A DNA stretch of 37,981 bases from Clostridium sp. AF15-31 (GCF_003461625.1 NZ_QTXL01000002.1:1-37981), one strand, 5' to 3'; counted from the first letter of the stretch, positions 7,256 through 16,094 are shown. Program-made: numbers and translations. The notes: generated by a model not told the origin, from the sequence alone.

Positions 7256-8381
7256 AGAGAAAAAACAATCATGGATCAAAAAACTGTATACATCACCGAA
7301 TCGGAGAACTTTCTCGATATCAGTAACCGTGATCCTGTTTATCATGATATTTATGGGCTGTATCTGTTATGAGCTGTTACAGAACCGGGAAGCAGTGATA
7401 CAGGCGTATGAGGATAATCAGGAGGACTATCTACAGTTATTAGCCTACAACATTCAGTCGGTTCAGAAGTCAGGAAAAGATGCGGAGGTTCTTGCTTTTT
7501 TACAGGAGCAGACTGTTTCCTCCGGAGAGAGGTTCTTGGTATATACAAGAGATTCGGAAGTGCTGTGGGCAAAGAATGAGAATACAACGAATACATTAGG
7601 TAAATATGCAGAGATCACAGAATTCTGGAAGATGATACGTGAGCAGGATGTTGTGGTGGATACAGTCAGATGGACGGTCGGACAGGAAGAATGTACGATC
7701 AGTGTGGTGTCTGATACGGATAGTATTCTGGAACGGACATTTACAATAAAGCATGGCTATTATATTGTAATTGCAACAGGACTTGTAAGTGTTGTTCTGC
7801 TCGGTCTGTTGATTGCATTGTTGGAATCCTGGAACAAGGCGGAGAAAAATCTGAAGGGTACGAAAAAAGAACTGGACAAACGTAACCGGAAGCTCGAAAA
7901 GGTGACGAGCAATGCCGGGAATATGGGGTTTGAAAAGGCTTTAGATGACGAGATGGCAAAGAATATCTATGTGCAGAATCAATATAACAGCTCACATGAA
8001 TTCTATGATAATAATTTTCTTCGTATCATGCTTCAGAAATCGGATGATGAGGCGTTAAAACCGATCCATTATATGTTCATTCATCTGGACATGATGGATC
8101 GTTATTACAGCAGACAGGAGATTTTTCATTTTATGAGGAAAATCCGTTCCAGACTTCACCAAAACGAGATCATGGGTGAGGTGAAGAAAGGATTTTTTGT
8201 TATTCTGCTTTACAGGCTGGACGAACAACAGGCAAAAGACAGGGCGGATGAGATTTACCGGTACTGTATCCGAAAGTCCGAGAATGCATATCGCTCGATA
8301 CGATATGACTTAATCGATGTTGGGATAAAAAAACCGATGGATGTGTACGATGCTTATACCAGAAAGCAGGAGGAGGTGTAG
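7248..8381 (+). CDS. Membrane protein with degenerate GGDEF-like domain, XrtG locus
   Basis: A 377-residue protein started at GTG 7248 (GAGG nine bases upstream), overlapping the glycosyltransferase by 8 bases. Layout: a membrane helix (about 22-44), an extracellular sensor-like segment of about 120 residues, a second helix (about 172-195), a basic coiled coil (about 200-225), and a C-terminal domain. In that domain, MFIHLDMMDRYYSRQEI and GEVKKGFFVILLYRLDEQQA have the spacing of a GGDEF fold, but the GGDEF motif itself is lost (about 310-317). It is probably a non-catalytic relative of diguanylate cyclases, possibly a nucleotide or signal receiver. Assignment to the GGDEF superfamily is by pattern. 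Confidence 0.65.
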   Translation: MNKEKKQSWIKKLYTSPNRRTFSISVTVILFIMIFMGCICYELLQNREAVIQAYEDNQEDYLQLLAYNIQSVQKSGKDAEVLAFLQEQTVSSGERFLVYTRDSEVLWAKNENTTNTLGKYAEITEFWKMIREQDVVVDTVRWTVGQEECTISVVSDTDSILERTFTIKHGYYIVIATGLVSVVLLGLLIALLESWNKAEKNLKGTKKELDKRNRKLEKVTSNAGNMGFEKALDDEMAKNIYVQNQYNSSHEFYDNNFLRIMLQKSDDEALKPIHYMFIHLDMMDRYYSRQEIFHFMRKIRSRLHQNEIMGEVKKGFFVILLYRLDEQQAKDRADEIYRYCIRKSENAYRSIRYDLIDVGIKKPMDVYDAYTRKQEEV

Positions 8382-8385
8382 CGGA

Positions 8386-8829
8386 ATGAGATATCAACAG
8401 TATAAATTCAAATTCTATATGGACGCCAGACATGCTATCTATATCGGTGGAAAATTAGGTGAAGTACATCCGCATACCTGGGAGATCGTTCTGCATGTGG
8501 TGAAGGGAAAGGAGAACTTTGAACCATTTCATGTGCTTGAAAAGGCAGTTGAGGAATTTCTGGAACCTTTTCAGAATAATTATCTGAATGATATGAAGCC
8601 ATTTGATATATTAAATCCAACAATCGAAAACGTATGCCTGTATTTTAAAGAAAAATTGCAGGAGATATTAAATGCAATGGGATGGATCTTCCTGATGATC
8701 GAGATGAGTGAGACACCGGGAAGAACATATGTGATCAGTATGCTGGATGAGCAGGAGATGGAGCAGAATCAGACGGTGCAGACGCTTACAGATCTGATCT
8801 TAGATGAGATAAAACATATTGGAGAGTAA
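8386..8829 (+). CDS. 6-pyruvoyl-tetrahydropterin synthase-like protein, XrtG locus, copy 2
   Basis: A 147-residue PTPS-fold protein. ATG 8386 follows AGGAGGAGGTG with good spacing; an upstream in-frame ATG at 8341 lies within the preceding gene. Zinc ligands H16 (DARHAIY), H28 and H30 (EVHPHTWE) are kept, as is the ETP Glu (EMSETPGRTYV). The catalytic Cys before the HxH pair is missing (GKLGEVHPH). It differs a good deal from the first copy at 3355, so this is not a recent duplication. It lies five bases before the large membrane protein, which belongs to a family named for association with PTPS-like proteins. Confidence 0.82.
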   Translation: MRYQQYKFKFYMDARHAIYIGGKLGEVHPHTWEIVLHVVKGKENFEPFHVLEKAVEEFLEPFQNNYLNDMKPFDILNPTIENVCLYFKEKLQEILNAMGWIFLMIEMSETPGRTYVISMLDEQEMEQNQTVQTLTDLILDEIKHIGE

Positions 8830-8834
8830 GAAAT

Positions 8835-11279
8835 ATGACAGACAGTCACAAGAGAATTCGGAAAAACTGCATATGTATAAGTATCCTGTTACTTGCAGGT
8901 GCAGGGCTTGTACTGTATCTTGTGCTATCAGGATATGAGCCGTCCGGTGGTGATATCTGGGGACATCTCTATAAGTCGCAGGAAATGTATGAGAGCCTGA
9001 AAAAAGGGAATGTCTTTCCGTTGTTCTCCCCATACTGGTATAACGGAATCCAGCTTTTCAGATATTGGGGACCGCTCTCTTATTATATTATGGCGGGACT
9101 GATGTTTCTTACAGGGGGCGATCTTCTTCTGGCTTACAGGCTGCTTGCCTTTGTTATATTCGTAGTCGGTGGACTTCCGTGGATTCTCTGGGGGATCCAT
9201 GAGAACCGCAGAGTGCTTGGAACCTTCTTCGGACTGCTCTGGTTCTTTATGCCGGAGCATATCAGAATTTATTTTACAGCGGGAAATCTGCCACAGATGG
9301 TGACGACGATGCTTGTACCATATGCGATCTGGTTCTTATGGCTCTATGTAAGAAAGAAGAATAATTGTGCAGCTGTCGGATTGTTTGTTTGTATGACATT
9401 GATGAGTTTTACGCATCTGATGGTTACTGCGATCATGGGCGTATCTGCATTTTTATATCTGCTGATCGATCAGATATGGAATAAGAATACTAGAAGAAAA
9501 ATATTTGCTCTTATCTATATGATCTGTGGAATCCTGACAGCGGGTATATGGGTGATTCCTTCTTTAAAAGGCGGGCTTGTGACGTCGGAGAGTGGAGACG
9601 GAAGTGTTATGTCAACTTTGATTTATCCACTTACGACGTCATTAAATCCATTTAAACGTCTGAGTGCAGGAAATGACAGCTTTTATTTCGGACTGGCAGC
9701 AGTAATTATCGCGATAGCCGGAATCCTGCTTGCAAGAGGCGGAAAGAAAGCCGGTTTTGTATTTTTACTGATCATGCTTGCCTGTACAACGCCTGCTGCA
9801 TACCGGATACTGGTAAAGCTTCCGTTCAGCCAGTTGTTCTGGATGACCCGGTTTGCGCCGATGATCTATGGTTTTTTCTTCAGTGCATGTCTGGAATGGG
9901 TTCGCTTGAAGAAAAAATATTGTGTGCTTCTGGCTGCACTTCTGTGTGTAGACAGTATATCATGTATGAATCTGGATTTTTACAGCGTTGCTACATCAGA
10001 TGAAACAAAAATGGAGATGCAGCAGCTTACGGAACTGACAGACCAGCGGACGGCTGTTATCGATAAGAGTTCTTATGGTTCTTATCCATCTTATGGAATC
10101 AGTGGCAGCAGTCATACGATGTACACGTATGGCTGGGCTTGGCAGGGTGCTGAGACAGGAGATAATATTGTTCTGTTAAATGAAGCGCTTGACCGAAAAT
10201 ACTATCGTTTTCTGTTTGATCGGGCAGTAGAGCTTGGGGCTGATACGGTTCTGATACGGAAGAGTGATCTTGAGAAGCAGGATATCACAATCTCTGATAT
10301 TGAGCAGGATGCGGCAGCCAGCGGTTATTCTATGGTGCAAGAAATGACGACTGCATATACTTATAAACGTGAGACACCAGAGAACTTTGGAACGGTCACC
10401 GGATACTATGGGCTTGCAATCGGAAAATATGCAAATGAAATGACTCTGCTTTATCCGGCATTTGTGGCAGGAAGCTCGGATGTGATTGAGGATTATTCAG
10501 TGGAAGAATTGAGCCGGTATGATACTTTGTTCTTAACCGGATTTGAATACAGGAATCAGAGTAAGGCAGAAGCGATACTTACGGACGTGGCGGCAGCAGG
10601 TACCAGAGTTGTGATCGACAGTACCCATGTTCCGGCTAATAAGAGTAATAAACAGGAAATGTTTCTCGGTGTATTTGCACAGCAGATCCATTTTGATGAA
10701 CGGTATCCGGTTCTTTCTTATCAGAACAGCGAGATCCGAAGTGATGACTTTGCGGAGGAAGACAGGGATTTTAGTACAGCTTATATAACTGGAACCGATA
10801 CCGAGATCGGAACGTTTCAGATGGGCAATCAGAAGCTGACGTTTTTAGGTATGAAAGATGATCTGCCAAATATATATTTCCTCGGACTGAATCTGATGTA
10901 TGAAGCTGTTAGCAGGAAGGATGCGGCACTGGTTGACATCTTAAATGATGTGCTCGGGATATCAAATGAACAGCTTCCGGACAGAGAACTTGTTCCAATC
11001 ACAATAGCTTATAAAGAAGATGGACTATCGATCGATGTTGATGCGGATTTTGATCAGGAAACAGGTGTCAATACGTCGATTGCGGCACAGGACATATTTA
11101 CATCTGATCAGGAGATTTCCGAGCAGATGAATCTTCTTGTTGTGCATGAGAGGCATACAGAGATTTCCTTTGTATATCCTATGTTTGTACCGGGAATTAT
11201 TATCACGATATCAGGATTTATATGTTTTATACTGTGCATATGTATGGATGTACGCGACAGAAGAAAGCATATTGTTTAA
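8835..11279 (+). CDS. Large multi-spanning PTPS-related membrane protein (GT-C-like), XrtG locus
   Basis: An 814-residue protein with about a dozen hydrophobic segments in the first 380 residues, a soluble region (about 390-780), and a final helix (about 782-802) before a basic end. The N-terminal segment GGDIWGHLYKSQEM plus YWYNGIQLFRYWGP is typical of the PTPS-related membrane family and resembles GT-C glycosyltransferases, where an acidic residue in the first external loop is catalytic. Such enzymes use lipid-linked sugars on the outer face of the membrane. Last gene of the cluster. The proposal that it glycosylates the substrate or builds the XrtG acceptor is inference from context. Confidence 0.8.
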   Translation: MTDSHKRIRKNCICISILLLAGAGLVLYLVLSGYEPSGGDIWGHLYKSQEMYESLKKGNVFPLFSPYWYNGIQLFRYWGPLSYYIMAGLMFLTGGDLLLAYRLLAFVIFVVGGLPWILWGIHENRRVLGTFFGLLWFFMPEHIRIYFTAGNLPQMVTTMLVPYAIWFLWLYVRKKNNCAAVGLFVCMTLMSFTHLMVTAIMGVSAFLYLLIDQIWNKNTRRKIFALIYMICGILTAGIWVIPSLKGGLVTSESGDGSVMSTLIYPLTTSLNPFKRLSAGNDSFYFGLAAVIIAIAGILLARGGKKAGFVFLLIMLACTTPAAYRILVKLPFSQLFWMTRFAPMIYGFFFSACLEWVRLKKKYCVLLAALLCVDSISCMNLDFYSVATSDETKMEMQQLTELTDQRTAVIDKSSYGSYPSYGISGSSHTMYTYGWAWQGAETGDNIVLLNEALDRKYYRFLFDRAVELGADTVLIRKSDLEKQDITISDIEQDAAASGYSMVQEMTTAYTYKRETPENFGTVTGYYGLAIGKYANEMTLLYPAFVAGSSDVIEDYSVEELSRYDTLFLTGFEYRNQSKAEAILTDVAAAGTRVVIDSTHVPANKSNKQEMFLGVFAQQIHFDERYPVLSYQNSEIRSDDFAEEDRDFSTAYITGTDTEIGTFQMGNQKLTFLGMKDDLPNIYFLGLNLMYEAVSRKDAALVDILNDVLGISNEQLPDRELVPITIAYKEDGLSIDVDADFDQETGVNTSIAAQDIFTSDQEISEQMNLLVVHERHTEISFVYPMFVPGIIITISGFICFILCICMDVRDRRKHIV

Positions 11280-11348
11280 CAGACCGGACAAGAGAGCATT
11301 GCAGGATAGACGGAATAAAAGGGTATTGTCGGACAGACCGGCTGCCGA

Positions 11349-11377
11349 TTGTGTATTTGCGTCTGTTATGATAAAAT
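11349..11377 (+). promoter_or_regulatory. Promoter of the thioesterase-hydrolase pair
   Basis: TTGTGT (11349-11354), a 17-base spacer, then TAAAAT (11372-11377), about 75 bases upstream of the thioesterase start. This marks a transcription unit separate from the XrtG cluster. Confidence 0.5.
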
Positions 11378-11452
11378 GAGTAGAACAGGAATAATACCGG
11401 ATGAATACTCCAATTATAAACAGGAGGAAAATACAGAAAGGGAACGGTGTGT

Positions 11453-11929
11453 ATGGAGCGAAATACGAAAAAAGTCAGTGATTCAATGGTAGAGCAGGTT
11501 TTTCAGGTGCGGCCGGAGCATTTAAATGGTGCCGGACGATTATTTGGCGGACAGTTAATGGCATGGATTGATGAAGTTGCAGGTCTTGTTGGGATTCGTC
11601 ATTCAAATGGAGATGTGATCACAGCCTCGGTTGATAATCTGAAATTCATGCGAGGTGCTTATCTGAAGGATCTGATCGTATTAGTAGGCCGTATTACCTA
11701 TGTCGGACATACCTCGATGGATGTCCGTGTGGATACTTATATCGAGGATCACAGAGGAATCCGGCGCTCAATCAATCGAGCGTATCTGACATTGGTGGCT
11801 GTCGATGAAAATGACAAACCAAGACCGGTTCCGGGGCTGACACTTGAGAACGAAAGTGAACAAGCAGAATGGCTGGCAGGAGAGAAACGGAGAGAACTCA
11901 GAGGACAGAGACGTAAAGAAGGTTTTTAG
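11453..11929 (+). CDS. Acyl-CoA thioesterase (hotdog fold)
   Basis: A 158-residue protein of the YciA/YkhA-type acyl-CoA hydrolase family. The signature NGAGRLFGGQLMAWIDEVAG carries the conserved Asn/Gly-rich loop and the acidic residue of the hotdog active site. It is followed by the typical ASVDNLKFMRG and VGRITYVGHTSMDVRV strands. It releases free acids from acyl-CoA; chain length is not predictable. Start at ATG 11453 (AAAGGG about ten bases upstream), although GTG 11447 is in frame. Upstream of the hydrolase gene with 19 bases between, probably co-transcribed. Confidence 0.85.
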   Translation: MERNTKKVSDSMVEQVFQVRPEHLNGAGRLFGGQLMAWIDEVAGLVGIRHSNGDVITASVDNLKFMRGAYLKDLIVLVGRITYVGHTSMDVRVDTYIEDHRGIRRSINRAYLTLVAVDENDKPRPVPGLTLENESEQAEWLAGEKRRELRGQRRKEGF

Positions 11930-11948
11930 ATAAGCCGGGGGTATGAAT

Positions 11949-13040
11949 ATGGCAAATATATTAGACTATCTGGAATGGCGGGGTGATCTGCCGTTTGAGA
12001 CATCGGCTTTTAATGAGGTGGATGCAGTTGTATTTTCAAGATTTTCATATATACCGTTTGAGGGGATCGTGCCGGATGATTTTAATCATACTGTCACGGT
12101 AGCAGAGGCGGCAGAGCGTTTCTTAGGAGATGCGGAGCGCATGACACAGGTGATTTATGAAGATGATCTGAAGCTGCTTGCTGCAATGGGAGCAAGCCGA
12201 CGATTTGGTGATCTGCTCTTATGCGGTTATGTGAATCAGTTGGATGAGGAGATACAGAAACAGTTTTCAGCAGTCACAGTAAAAATATTTGACGATGTAA
12301 GCTGTGTGGTATATCGAGGAACCGATAAAACAGTTGTCGGTTGGCGGGAGGATTGTAATATGGCATTTCTTTCACCGGTTCCGTCCCAGCGGACAGCAGT
12401 CGAGTATTTGCGGCAGGCAGCAGAACAGATACCCGGAACATTCCTGCTGTGCGGACATTCCAAAGGCGGAAATCTTGCAATCTATGCAGCAGCAACCTGT
12501 GAACGTACTCTGCAGGATAGGATTCTGAAGGTATGCAGTATGGATGGTCCGGGATTTGAACCAAATGTGTTAGAGCTTGCCGGTTACAACCGAATGCTAT
12601 CACGGATGATCACATACATACCACAGAATTCCGTAGTGGGAATGCTGCTTGAGCACAGAGAGAAATATGTCGTGATCCGAAGTATGCAGGAGGGCTTCAT
12701 GCAGCATGATGTTTATAGCTGGGAGGTTTTTGGACCATCCCTGATCCATGAGGAGGGGATCACAGATGAATGTCGTGTATTAAATGCTTCCTTAAAAGAA
12801 TGGATCGACAATATGGACTACGACCAGCGCAGGCAGTTCGTAAACTCCCTGTTCGACCTGCTGGATGAATGCGATGCGAAAACCACGGATGATCTGCAAA
12901 ATAACTGGCATAAGGATATCGGAAGGATTCTGACCTCGATCAAGAAGATGGACGAAGCCAACCGAAAAGTCATCAGCCAGACAATCCTGTCGCTGTTAAA
13001 GATCACAAGAAAGAATGTATCGAACAGATCAGAAGATTAG
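11949..13040 (+). CDS. DUF2974 (Mbeg1-like) alpha/beta hydrolase
   Basis: A 363-residue cytoplasmic protein. The lipase-type nucleophile elbow GHSKGG is visible in FLLCGHSKGGNLAIYAA. It is preceded by the strand CVVYRGTDKTVVGWREDCN and followed by SMDGPGF, all typical of the DUF2974 family. Catalytic Asp and His probably lie in the SMDGPGF and MQHDVYSW regions. The substrate is unknown. I prefer ATG 11949 to ATG 11943 because GGGGG lies seven bases before it. Follows the thioesterase, suggesting a lipid or acyl-ester role, but that is inference. Confidence 0.82.
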   Translation: MANILDYLEWRGDLPFETSAFNEVDAVVFSRFSYIPFEGIVPDDFNHTVTVAEAAERFLGDAERMTQVIYEDDLKLLAAMGASRRFGDLLLCGYVNQLDEEIQKQFSAVTVKIFDDVSCVVYRGTDKTVVGWREDCNMAFLSPVPSQRTAVEYLRQAAEQIPGTFLLCGHSKGGNLAIYAAATCERTLQDRILKVCSMDGPGFEPNVLELAGYNRMLSRMITYIPQNSVVGMLLEHREKYVVIRSMQEGFMQHDVYSWEVFGPSLIHEEGITDECRVLNASLKEWIDNMDYDQRRQFVNSLFDLLDECDAKTTDDLQNNWHKDIGRILTSIKKMDEANRKVISQTILSLLKITRKNVSNRSED

Positions 13041-13093
13041 AAAATGCCATATACAGGCGAGAAAGATTTAACTTTATTTATTTGCTCTGCCTA

Positions 13094-13145
13094 AGACGAA
13101 GTGCACAGCCCGGAAAGGAGGGGGAAGGGCTTATACACTTCGTCT
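13094..13145. terminator. Hairpin between convergent genes
   Basis: AGACGAAGTG (13094-13103) pairs exactly with CACTTCGTCT (13136-13145). Nested AGCCC/GGGCT adds an inner stem. It overlaps the last codons of the lacI-type gene. No clear U-tract on either strand, so terminator function is only plausible. Confidence 0.4.
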
Positions 13146-14141
13146 CTTTATAAGATTAGTGTTAACTTCAATTTTGATCGGCATATACTGTTTGCTGTTA
13201 ATAACAGAAATCAGTCGTTCTACTGCCATTTTTCCCATGTATTTAACAGGAACATTAACGGTTGTCAGATTTGGCTCCAGATAAGTGCACATCGGTACAT
13301 TATCAAAGCCCACGATGGCAATATCCTCCGGAATACGATAACCGCGTTCTTTAAATGCTTTCATAGCACCGGCGGCGATCAGATCATTATCTGCAAAATA
13401 AGAATCAGCAATCGGTTCGTTATTATCTAATATTGCGAGCATCTCTGCATGTGCGCCATCCATATATGGCGGAAGCTGATGCACGATAGCTTTTGATGCG
13501 GCAAAACCTGCCATTCGAAGTGCCTGATAATATCCGTCGGCTCGTTCTTCAAAATTATGGATGCTGTAAGAAGAGTGTAGGTAGCCCGGCATCTTCTGGC
13601 GGCGCTGAATCAGGAAATGAGTTGCCTGCTGGGCGCCCTGTACATTATTAATATTGACACAGTCCATCTTTACGCTGTTGAAGTAGGTATCGACCACCAC
13701 GATTGGAAGCGTCAGATATACAAATGGGAAGAAATCCTCTTTGTACATCTCTGTACCCAGTAAGATAACACCGTCACATTCCGATTTGATGATGTGGTTT
13801 AACTGGTTGGTGACACTTTCGGCAGCATATTCATAAACGTGGTGTGAATATAGGCGATAGCCATTTGCACTGCAATTCTCATTAATGCTCTCAATCAGAA
13901 CATCGAAGAAAGAGTTGTTTGAAATAACAGCTCCATGCTTCCTATATATAAGAAGATAGATTATTCCGGATGATTTCGATGGTTTCTTGATCTTTGTAAA
14001 ATCATAAGCATAATTGTGTGCAGTTTCCAATACACGCTTTCGTGTCTCCGTGCTTACACCTGGCTTATCATTTAATGCCATGGATACGGCGGCTTCAGAC
14101 AGATTAAGTATTTTAGCAAGTTCTTTAGCTGTAATTGACAT
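13131..14141 (-). CDS. LacI-family transcriptional regulator
   Basis: A 336-residue repressor-type protein. The N-terminal helix-turn-helix reads MSITAKELAKILNLSEAAVS then MALNDKPGVSTETRKRVL. A periplasmic-binding-protein-like sensor domain follows (about 60-330), with motifs SECDGVILLGTE, YFADNDLIAAGAMKAF and DIAIVGFDN that are standard for the family. Start at 14141, preceded by AAGGGAG on the minus strand; the frame extends to 14273 without support. Transcribed divergently from the sugar operon at 14492, and the spacer holds repeated ATTAAGTT sites including an inverted pair. It probably represses that operon and itself, with a sugar or sugar phosphate as inducer. Confidence 0.92.
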   Translation of the reverse strand: MSITAKELAKILNLSEAAVSMALNDKPGVSTETRKRVLETAHNYAYDFTKIKKPSKSSGIIYLLIYRKHGAVISNNSFFDVLIESINENCSANGYRLYSHHVYEYAAESVTNQLNHIIKSECDGVILLGTEMYKEDFFPFVYLTLPIVVVDTYFNSVKMDCVNINNVQGAQQATHFLIQRRQKMPGYLHSSYSIHNFEERADGYYQALRMAGFAASKAIVHQLPPYMDGAHAEMLAILDNNEPIADSYFADNDLIAAGAMKAFKERGYRIPEDIAIVGFDNVPMCTYLEPNLTTVNVPVKYMGKMAVERLISVINSKQYMPIKIEVNTNLIKRRSV

Positions 14142-14351
14142 GAAATACACTCCCTTCATATATGAATTAAGTTCCCGATTAATTGAATTATCATAAGCTG
14201 TATTATAGTCGTTAAACCTTGCATTCAGAAGAAAGTAATAATGCATTCTGTCTGTATTGTAAAAACTGCACAAGATATAATCGAAAATTCAAAAAATATG
14301 CGGTTCTTTTTGGTATGTTTTCATTATACATAAAATGAAAATAATAGCAAT

Positions 14352-14415
14352 ATTAAGTTTTGAATTAAGTTGATGATTAAGTTAATTATACTTAATTTAC
14401 ACTATTAATTAAGTT
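14352..14415. promoter_or_regulatory. Cluster of ATTAAGTT operator repeats
   Basis: ATTAAGTT occurs at 14352-14359, 14364-14371, 14376-14383 and 14408-14415, the first three exactly 12 bases apart. The third forms an inverted repeat with ACTTAAT at 14390-14396 (7-base centre). A further copy is at 14166-14173, just upstream of the lacI-type gene. Candidate binding sites for that regulator. Confidence 0.65.
14370..14398 (+). promoter_or_regulatory. Candidate promoter of the sugar operon
   Basis: TTGATG (14370-14375), a 17-base spacer, then TAATTT (14393-14398). The spacer coincides with the inverted ATTAAGT/ACTTAAT operator, the expected arrangement for repression by steric block. Confidence 0.4.
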
Positions 14416-14491
14416 ATCGGAGGCATATAATCAGCTCATAACAAACGAACAGACAAAACGAAATATAAGAAAAGGACAAGGAGGATATAAC

Positions 14492-15164
14492 ATGGATAAG
14501 ATTAAAATTGGTTATGCACCGACACGAAGAAGTATTTTCTCAGCACCGGATGCTGTAAAGTACAGAGGACTGACAGCAGAGAGATTTACAGAGCGAGATC
14601 GGAATTATGCCATGTGCAGTAAACGCACTGTTAAATGATGAAGGTATTCCGGTTGTATGTGAGACTGATATTCACGGAGCGATCACCTCACTGATGGTTG
14701 AGGCAGCAGGTATGGGAGAGTCAAGAAGCTTTTTTGCGGACTGGACGATCCGTCATCCTGACAATCCAAATGGTGAGCTGCTTCAGCACTGTGGACCATG
14801 GCCGATCTCAATCGCAAAGGAAAAAGCAAAGCATGGTGATGTATCACTGGTTCGTTTCGACGGAGATAACGGAGAGTATTCTCTCTTACTTGAAAATGCA
14901 AAAGGAATCGACGGACCAAAAGGAATGGAAACTTACCTTTGGGTAGAGGTTGAGAACATTAAGAGACTGGAAGCAAAGATTGTTGAGAAGAATCAGCCGC
15001 TCCTTACATATATAAGAGAAAGTCTTCCGGAGGCAGAAGAATTCATGATCTCTCATATGGCATTAAAGGAAATGTCAAAGAACGTGAAATTTGCAATTCG
15101 GACAGGTGAATTTACACCATATCCAAATATTATCCTTACAGTAGGAGTCGCATTTCCTGCATAA
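14492..15164 (+). pseudogene. L-fucose/arabinose isomerase-family gene with internal deletion
   Basis: A good ribosome site (AAGGAGG) precedes ATG 14492. The first 36 or so codons (MDKIKIGYAPTRRSIFSAP onward) match the N-terminus of fucose-isomerase-like proteins. Around 14585-14600 the sequence jumps, out of frame, to the C-terminal part. That part reads GIMPCAVNALLNDEGIPVVC, ETDIHGAITSLMVEA and FFADWTIRHPDNPNGELLQH, and ends at 15164. The first frame stops after about 48 codons. These proteins are normally about 470 residues, so roughly 250 are missing. Expected role: aldose-ketose isomerisation at the head of the operon. Real deletion or assembly collapse cannot be told apart here. Confidence 0.85.
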
Positions 15165-15203
15165 GTAATAACGACAGAAAAATACAGATTTTGGAGGTGA
15201 ATG

Positions 15204-16094
15204 ATGAAAGTTTTAAATATTGGTTCCATGAACCTTGATTATGTCTACAGTGTCGATCATATCATCGCACCGGGTGAGACACAGGCAACCTACGGTATGA
15301 ATGTATTCCTCGGAGGGAAAGGAATTAATCAGTCCATTGCACTTGCAAAGGCAGGCGTAGATATCTATCATGGCGGAATGATCGGAGAAGACGGACAGGT
15401 ATTCTTGGATGCATGCAGTGAACATGGTGTGCATGATGAATTCATCCGTACGATCGATGAGAAGACCGGACACACGATCATTCAGGTAGACAAGAATGCA
15501 CAGAACTGCATTCTGCTCTTTGGAGGAGCAAATCAGAGTCTGACAGAAGAATATATAGATGAAGTATTAGAACATTTTGAAGCCGGAGATATTCTGTTAC
15601 TTCAGAACGAAGTTAATAAGCTGGATTATATCATTGACCGGGCATATGACAGAAAGCTTGTGATCGCACTTAATCCATCTCCATATAATGAAAAGATTGA
15701 AGTTTGTGATCTTTCAAAGATCAGCATCTTCCTGTTAAATGAGATCGAGGGTGCACAGATCACAGGGCTGACAGAGCCGGATGATATACTTGATTCCATG
15801 AGAAAGCGTTTCCCGGAAGCAAAGATCGTACTGACACTTGGCAAAGATGGCGCAAGGTATTCAGACAAGGACTGTGAGTATGAACAGCCGATCTTTCCAG
15901 TAAAAGCAGTTGATACGACAGCAGCAGGAGATACCTTTACCGGATATTTCCTCGCAGGACTGATCCGCGGCATGGAGATACCGGATATCTTAAGAATGAG
16001 TGCGAAGGCATCTTCTATAGCAGTAACCAGAAATGGAGCCGTTCAGTCAATTCCAAAGAGAGAAGAAGTAGAGGCAGCATTGTCGGCAGACTGA
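15204..16094 (+). CDS. PfkB-family sugar kinase (ribokinase-like)
   Basis: A 296-residue kinase. The N-terminal signature FLGGKGINQSIALAKAG (substrate binding) and the C-terminal DTTAAGDTFTGYFLAG (catalytic Asp and anion hole) are both intact. It phosphorylates a sugar, probably the ketose formed by the upstream isomerase; the exact substrate is not predictable. Start at ATG 15204 with GGAGG six bases upstream (ATG 15201 also in frame). It lies 39 bases after the isomerase remnant and is intact, unlike that gene. Confidence 0.9.
   Translation: MKVLNIGSMNLDYVYSVDHIIAPGETQATYGMNVFLGGKGINQSIALAKAGVDIYHGGMIGEDGQVFLDACSEHGVHDEFIRTIDEKTGHTIIQVDKNAQNCILLFGGANQSLTEEYIDEVLEHFEAGDILLLQNEVNKLDYIIDRAYDRKLVIALNPSPYNEKIEVCDLSKISIFLLNEIEGAQITGLTEPDDILDSMRKRFPEAKIVLTLGKDGARYSDKDCEYEQPIFPVKAVDTTAAGDTFTGYFLAGLIRGMEIPDILRMSAKASSIAVTRNGAVQSIPKREEVEAALSAD

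Noticed and set aside
13101..13430. 109-codon plus-strand frame after the DUF2974 gene
   Set aside because: It is antisense to the end of the LacI-family gene and shows no family features.
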